Under the pieces are notes generated by a model. The model saw nothing but the letters and a program-made list of their open reading frames with translations, was not told the origin of the DNA and searched no databases. The position numbers and the translations under genes were made by a program. A stretch of 64,000 nucleotides of DNA from the NCBI GenBank assembly GCA_963784995.1, contig CAWATZ010000023.1, positions 1-64,000 of the forward strand, written 5' to 3'. Positions within the stretch are counted from its first letter, which is position 1; each line of letters starts with the position of its first letter. Origin of the DNA: CAWATZ01 sp963784995 (lineage in GTDB: Bacteria > Planctomycetota > Planctomycetia > Gemmatales > Gemmataceae). Shown piece after piece: positions 57,386 to 64,000 of this stretch.

Positions 57386-58825
57386 TCAATACCGCAGCTC
57401 CAGGCCGACCGTGATGCCCTGGGCCCAGAAGCTGGAGCCCGAGAAGTTGAACGCCGGTTGAGCGGGTCCGCTGGCGGGCGTGGTTCCGCCCGAAGCACGC
57501 GAGGCTTCGGCCAGGCCGGTGAGAGTGGAGTTGATGGCCGGGTTCATCTGATCGCCCGGCCGGGCGATGGTGCTCAGGAAAAGCACGTTGTAGCCCACCG
57601 AGACGCGGACCCGGCCGAACAGGTAGTAGCCGACGTTGAAGTTCCCTTCGGGAACCGCCGCGAAACGAGCCCGAGTGTGTGAACCGATGTTGCTGGGCTG
57701 GGCGAAGATGCCGCCCAGCAGCGTCGTCTTGGAGGTCCCCTTGGTGGCGTAGGAGAGATTGCCGCCGGAGGTCTGGGTCGTGCCGGACACCGCAACCGAC
57801 TCGTTCATGACACCCAGCGACAGGGCGGTGGTCGCCCGGAAGGAGAGAGGGCCCCAGAAGGACTCGCCGCGCAGACCCGTCCGGCCACCGAAAAAGTCGT
57901 TGTGGCTGAGGAACTGGTCGGTGGTGTTGAAGAAGCTGGCGGGAACTCCCTTGATGGGACTGCTGGACTGGCCGAGGGTTTGCACGTCAAAGTCCAGGGT
58001 CTCGTTCACGTCCAGCCAGCGAAAGCCGGCCAGGGCTTCCAGGCGATAGTTTGCCGTCGAGGCGTCCGGGGGATTGGCCAGCAGGTTCCACAGACCATTC
58101 AATTCCGCCCCCTGAAGCCGGGTCGAGACGTTCAGGGTGACCAGCCCAAAAAAGCCGGGCACAACCGCGCCGGTGGCGCTGACCAGGGGCCCGGGAAGGA
58201 CGTAAATCGATTCGCCCGGGACGCCGTGCAGGTTCACCGCGGCCCCGGTGACGTCGAAGTAGGGGACCGCCAGATTGAGCGAACCGGGCAGACCCGAGGT
58301 GAACATCCCCTGCTGGTTGCCGTGGCTGGACGTGCCGAAGTAGGCCGCCTCGACGCCAAAGGGACAGTCCGGGTCAAAGTAGCACCCGGCCGAGAGCCGG
58401 CCGCCCAGGTGGGTGCCGGTATCCAGCGGGTGGTCGCCCAGCAGGACCTGGGTGCCGGGCTGTCCCAGGATGCCCGGCAAGGCTCCGCCGGCCACCGACG
58501 GGATAGGAGTCCCCGTGGTCACCAGGGGAAGCGGCACCGGGCTGTCCTTGAACCACCACGCCATGGCCTGAAAGTCCACCCAGGTTCGCCAGCCGGCCAG
58601 AGGGCCACCGGGCCCCGGGAACAGCCCCGGAACACCGGGGAGCGGAGCACCCCCGACACCGAGAGCACCGGGAACACCGGGAGTAAAGACGGTGTTTGGC
58701 TCCACCGCGCCGGCAGCAGGGCCAACGGGTGTCTGGGCACGCGAAGAAGAGGGGCTAACAAGCAGAGCGAGAACCAGAGTGGTTTCCATCCACCGGGCAG
58801 CGAATTGCCGAAATGCGCCCTTCAT
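57386..58825 (-). CDS. BBP7-family outer-membrane beta-barrel protein
   Basis: 479 residues. A signal peptide (TTLVLALLVSPSSSRAQ) is followed by a Pro/Gly-rich stretch (PGVPGALGVGGAPLPGVPGL) and a barrel with alternating hydrophobic strands, ending in Tyr (ITVGLELRY). FRWLDVNETLDFD and GCYFDPDCPFGVEAAYFG are typical of BBP7. The family is planctomycete-specific and abundant in Gemmataceae; a role as an outer-membrane channel or surface protein is inferred. First chromosomal gene right of the island. Confidence 0.87.
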   Translation of the reverse strand: MKGAFRQFAARWMETTLVLALLVSPSSSRAQTPVGPAAGAVEPNTVFTPGVPGALGVGGAPLPGVPGLFPGPGGPLAGWRTWVDFQAMAWWFKDSPVPLPLVTTGTPIPSVAGGALPGILGQPGTQVLLGDHPLDTGTHLGGRLSAGCYFDPDCPFGVEAAYFGTSSHGNQQGMFTSGLPGSLNLAVPYFDVTGAAVNLHGVPGESIYVLPGPLVSATGAVVPGFFGLVTLNVSTRLQGAELNGLWNLLANPPDASTANYRLEALAGFRWLDVNETLDFDVQTLGQSSSPIKGVPASFFNTTDQFLSHNDFFGGRTGLRGESFWGPLSFRATTALSLGVMNESVAVSGTTQTSGGNLSYATKGTSKTTLLGGIFAQPSNIGSHTRARFAAVPEGNFNVGYYLFGRVRVSVGYNVLFLSTIARPGDQMNPAINSTLTGLAEASRASGGTTPASGPAQPAFNFSGSSFWAQGITVGLELRY

Positions 58826-59086
58826 TGGGACACTCCCTTGCGATCCGGAACCACAGAGCAGGAGTCTCCAGACAGGCCGGCAGAGACCTCGCCACCGCCA
58901 ACCTCGTTATCTTCGATGCAAGCAGACTCACCAGATTATCGGGAAAAACAGATCAAGCACTTGACTCCTTTCTTCACCGAAGCCCTGTGCCGTGAGCAGT
59001 TTCCGTTCACCGGAAAAAACCGCCCAGCCGACGTAGAATGAGACAGGGCCCACCAGAGGGTTTTGCGCCCCAGAACGGAGACACGC

Positions 59087-60510
<1,424 letters not shown>

Positions 60511-60689
60511 AAGGGAAGGCCGCGCCGAAGGGAAAAACGTTACAATCGCTGCTTTCCTCATCAACATCACCGCCGTTCTCAACCGATGAAAAGCTTGCGT
60601 CTTCCCAGACCCGCGGGAGCGTGGTTCGCGCTCCGGTTGGAAGCTTGGGCAAACCAGCATACCCCTTGGAAGGACAGGAGCCCTGTCAG

Positions 60690-62378
60690 ATGCTGCGATC
60701 CGGCAGGTTCATCCTCATCCTGGCGCCCCTGATCCTCCCCGGATTCACGCCTTTGCCCGGTCGGGCCCAGTCCTCGGAATTGCCAGTCGCAACGATTCCG
60801 GAGGGAGCTGTAGGGAACGCCCTCCGTGGCGTTCCGCTGCGCCCGGAGACAACCACCGCACCCTCCCTGGGAGGCGACGGTCCGGGGGCGATCCTGAAGG
60901 CGCCGCCGCTGGAGTCGGGTGATCGGTGCTTCCCGATCAACCTCGCCACGGCCCTGCGGCTGGCCGATGCCCGCCCCCTGATCGTGGCCATCGCCCAGGC
61001 CCAGCTCTGGGTCGCCGAGGCCCGGCTGCAGCGGGCCCAGGTCTACTGGGTCCCGTCGCTCATGCTCAACGCCGCCTACTTACGGCATGACGGCCCCGTC
61101 GATTTCAATGGGGGCGTCAACGTTCCGCAGGGCATCAACGCCCTGGGGCAGCCCGACCCGACCAGTTTCGGCAAGCCCCTCAACCAGAACCTCAACTGGT
61201 TCTACTCCGGCCTGTCCCTGTACCAGATCTGCGCCCTGACCGACGCCATCTTCCTGCCCCTGGCCGCCCGGCAGGACCTGAACGCCCGCAAATGGGACAT
61301 CCAGACCGCCAAGAACGACGCCCTGCTGCGGACGGCCCGGGCCTACTTCAACGTCCACCGCTCCCGGGGGCAGTATGCCGCCGCCCTCTACACCGTCGAG
61401 CAGGGACGCCGGCTGGTCGAGAAGATCAAGGACCTGAGCCGGGACCTGGTCCCCGGGGTCGAGGTGGACCGGGCCACCAACCTGCTGGCCGACCTCGAGC
61501 AGACGGCCGTTTCCGCCCGCGAGGAGTGGCGCGTCGCCAGCGCCGAATTGACGCGGGTGCTGCGGCTGGACCCGCGGGCGGTGGTCGAGCCGCTGGAACA
61601 CGACCACCTGCAGATCACCCTGATCGATCCCGGTCGCTCGCTGGACGACCTCATCCCCATCGGCCTCACCAACCGCCCCGAGCTGGCCTCGCAGCAGGCG
61701 CTCGTGCAGGCGGCGCTGGTGCGCATCCGCCAGGAGAAGCTGCGGCCGATCCTGCCCAGCATCCTGATCACCGGCTGGCAGTCCCCGGGCGGCATGACGG
61801 ACCAGGTGGGCATTTTCGGCACGGGACCGGGGAGCAACATGAACAACTGGAGCTTCCGCGACGACTTCAGCTTTCAGCTCGTCTGGCAGCTCGAGGGCTT
61901 CGGGCTCGGCAACGCGGCACGGGTCAAGAGGGAGCGCGCCGTCCAGTCGCGTGCCACCGTCGAGCTGTTCCGCAAGCAGGACGAGATCGCCGCGGAAATC
62001 ACGCAGACCCAGGCCGACCTGCAATCGGCCGCGGTCCGCGTCTGCCAGGCCGAGCGCTCGCTGCGGGAGGGGCTGTTCACCTTCAACCGGAACCTGGAGG
62101 GGCTGGGGCAGACGCAGCGCTTCGGCAACGTCTTGCACCTGGTCTACCGGCCGCAGGAAGTCACCAACGCCTTGCAGCAATTGCAGGTGGCGTTCGAGGA
62201 GTATTTCAACACCGTGGCCGATTACAACGTCGCCCAGTTCGAGCTGTTCCACGCGCTGGGCTATCCCGCCCAGGACATCGCGGAGTGGGCGCCCCCGGGG
62301 GAGGTCCTCCAGGTGGAAACGTCGCGGCCGGACTACCTGCCCCCGGTGGGCACGGGACCGCCCCCGGCCACTCGATGA
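60690..62378 (+). CDS. TolC-family outer-membrane efflux protein (1)
   Basis: 562 residues from ATG 60690; a signal peptide (FILILAPLILPGFTPLPGRA) follows. Long helical TolC repeats: LATALRLADARPLIVAIAQA, LRLDPRAVVEPLEHDHLQIT, NRPELASQQALVQAALVRIR. Planctomycete-type with an extra loop around MNNWSFRDDFSF. It forms the outer-membrane duct of a tripartite pump. The stop overlaps a tandem repeat. A second copy follows 46 bp later. Confidence 0.88.
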   Translation: MLRSGRFILILAPLILPGFTPLPGRAQSSELPVATIPEGAVGNALRGVPLRPETTTAPSLGGDGPGAILKAPPLESGDRCFPINLATALRLADARPLIVAIAQAQLWVAEARLQRAQVYWVPSLMLNAAYLRHDGPVDFNGGVNVPQGINALGQPDPTSFGKPLNQNLNWFYSGLSLYQICALTDAIFLPLAARQDLNARKWDIQTAKNDALLRTARAYFNVHRSRGQYAAALYTVEQGRRLVEKIKDLSRDLVPGVEVDRATNLLADLEQTAVSAREEWRVASAELTRVLRLDPRAVVEPLEHDHLQITLIDPGRSLDDLIPIGLTNRPELASQQALVQAALVRIRQEKLRPILPSILITGWQSPGGMTDQVGIFGTGPGSNMNNWSFRDDFSFQLVWQLEGFGLGNAARVKRERAVQSRATVELFRKQDEIAAEITQTQADLQSAAVRVCQAERSLREGLFTFNRNLEGLGQTQRFGNVLHLVYRPQEVTNALQQLQVAFEEYFNTVADYNVAQFELFHALGYPAQDIAEWAPPGEVLQVETSRPDYLPPVGTGPPPATR

Positions 62379-62511
62379 CAAGGTGACAAGGTGACAAGGT
62401 GACAGGGTGACAAGGAGGAGATTCATGCAACCGATGACGTACCGTATCTGGGCTGTTCCCTTGCTGGCTCTGCTTGTCACCTTGTCACCCTGTCACCCTG
62501 TCACCTTGTCA
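62376..62511. repeat. Inverted pair of 9-bp tandem repeats (TGACAAGG type)
   Basis: Four to five TGACAAGG/TGACAGGG units (62376-62415) and the inverse set (62473-62511) bracket the start of the second TolC gene, forming a long potential hairpin. The inverted copy encodes VTLSPCHPVTLSS in its signal peptide. Confidence 0.8.
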
Positions 62512-64000
62512 TCTTCCGGCGAGGAAGCGATCGACCTGAAGCCGCCGCCGCTGGAGGCGGGGGACCTGCGCTTCCCGATCAACCTGGGGACCGCCCTGCG
62601 CCTGGCCGACGCCCGGCCGCTGCTCATTGCCTCCGCCCAGGCCAGCGCCTGGAAGGCCGAGGCCGACCTCCAGAAGGCCAAGGTCCTCTGGGTTCCCGCC
62701 CTCAACCTCGGCTTCGATTACATCCGCCACGACGGCTACGGCCCGGACGTGGGCCGGGGCATCAACGTCCCGCAAGGCTTCAATGCCCTGGGGCAGCCCG
62801 ACCCGGGCAGTTTCGGCAAGCCCCTCAACCAGAACATCAACTTCTTCTACGCCGGTGGCGCCCTCTTCCTGATGGAGTACACCACCAACATCTTCTTCGA
62901 GCCCCTGGCCGCACAGCAGAACCTGAAGGCCGCCCAGTATGAGATCCAGGCCGCCAAGAATGACGCCCTGCTCATGACGGCCAAGGCCTACTTCGAGGTC
63001 CACAAACATCGCGGGCAGTACGCCGGCGCCCTCTACACCGTCGAGCGGGGGCAGAAGCTGGTCGAGACGGTGAAGGCCCTCAGCAAGGACCTCGTCCCCG
63101 GCGTCGAGGTGGACCGGGTGCGGACCCTGGTGGCCTCCCTCGAGCAGGACGCCGCCGACGCCCGGCGCAAATGGAGGCGCGCCAGCGCCGACCTGACCCA
63201 GGTGCTGCGGCTGGACCCGCGGGCGGTGGTCGAGCCGCTGGAGCACGACCACCTGCAGATCACCCTGATCGACCCCGGCCGCTGTCTGGACGACCTCATC
63301 CCCATCGGCCTCACCAACCGCCCCGAACTGGCCGCGCACCAGGCGCTGATCCAGGCGGTCCTGGTACACATCCGCCAGGAGAAGTTGCGCCCCTTCCTCC
63401 CGGTCGTCGAACTCAATGGCTTCCAGTCGCCCTACGAGCAAATCCAGGCGGGGGTCCTCGGCATCGGCAACGGCGGCAAGATGAACCTGTGGTCCGCGCG
63501 ACGACATCAGCCCCCAGCTCCTCTGGCAGGTTGAATCCCTGGGCCTGGGGAACCTGGCGCGGGTCAAGGAGCAGCGTGGCGAGCAGTCGCGGGCCCTCGC
63601 CGAGCTGATGCAGGTCCAGGACGACGTGGCGGCCGAAATCACGATGGCCCAGGCGCGGCTGCAATCGGCGGCGGCCCGCGTCCTCCAGGCCGAGCGCGAG
63701 GTTCGCGCGGCCCTCGTCAATTACAACGGCGCTGCCGAGGGTCTGAAGCAGACCGAGCGGTTCGGCAACGTCCTGATCCAGCTTTTCCGCCCCCAGGAAG
63801 TGGTCGCCAGCCTCCAGTTGCTGAAGGTGGCCCTCGACCACTACTTCGCCACGGTCGCCCAGTACAACACCGCGCAGTTCTTCCTGTTCCACGCGCTGGG
63901 TTATCCCGCCCAGGAAATCGCCTGCTTCCGGACGCCCGGCGAGATTCTGCCGGTGGAGACGGAAAGGCCGGGTTACCTGCCCCCGGTGGGCACGGGGCCG
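62425..64000 (+). CDS. TolC-family outer-membrane efflux protein (2), frameshifted, 3' end outside window
   Basis: ATG 62425 follows AAGGAGGAG. A signal peptide (WAVPLLALLVTL) contains repeat-derived residues. Clear paralogue of the preceding gene (NLGTALRLADARPLLIASAQ, LRLDPRAVVEPLEHDHLQIT). Near 63500 one base is missing after NLWSAR; the next frame continues DDISPQLLWQVESLGLGN to the window edge. The gene is a tandem duplicate, likely part of the same export system. Confidence 0.86.

Overview
The window is high-GC DNA from a planctomycete, most likely a Gemmataceae-like lineage. This is inferred from a BBP7-type outer-membrane barrel protein, a vWA/GATase-like membrane protein, a J-like domain protein and the reading style of the TolC pair; no 16S gene is present to confirm it. 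The two ends (1-5787 and about 57200-64000) look chromosomal: vWA protein, asnB and J-like protein on the left; BBP7 barrel, fumC and two TolC-family genes on the right.

Between them lies an integrated element of about 51 kb. An intact tRNA-Leu(CAG) at 5788-5871 has its 3' part (60 bp, 5815-5874) repeated exactly at 57140-57199. A tyrosine integrase (55778-56971) and a small excisionase-like gene (55576-55773) sit just inside the right end. The original tRNA terminator appears stranded outside the right end (57205-57238), and the element supplies a new one (5882-5906). The left 7 kb of the element holds mobile-element genes: a RepB-type primase and a second remnant of it, a PAPS-reductase-like protein, a YkgJ protein, a PIN/HTH pair and small unknown genes.

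From 13 kb to 55 kb the cargo is almost entirely protein quality control and stress defence: zinc-ribbon protein, CbpA, CbpM, ClpB, rhomboid, Clp-fold serine protease, HtrA, DnaK, baeRF, an HPF-sigma fusion, GrpE, PsiE, two BON proteins, a DksA-like protein, three Hsp20s, HdeD, thioredoxin, aldo/keto reductase, a CRP-thioredoxin-reductase-like fusion, an AI-2E-type transporter, zinc-less alcohol dehydrogenase, a glycine-zipper stress protein, nitrilase, SDR and small unknown genes. The gene set resembles the transmissible locus of stress tolerance (tLST/LHR) of Proteobacteria, with a different layout.

The cargo appears to be one sigma-54 regulon. Fourteen promoter candidates, thirteen of them of the GG-N10-GC type and close to the TGGCAY-N4/5-TTGC consensus, precede nearly every transcription unit. 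Eight intergenic regions carry GACA-N3-TGTC palindromes, usually two copies 29-30 bp apart, placed like enhancer sites. The island encodes its own regulators: a soluble histidine kinase, a hybrid kinase with an ETR1-like ethylene-receptor membrane domain, a PAS/GAF hybrid kinase, an NtrC-type response regulator and a PspF-like activator. The activator's own sigma-54 promoter has a different palindrome (TTTACCCA-N5-TGGGTAAA, two copies), suggesting a cascade.

About ten genes both inside and outside the island are broken by a single 1-2 base indel, often in GC runs, with intact coding sequence on the far side. This looks like residual assembly error rather than decay, and these genes are listed at full reconstructed extent.
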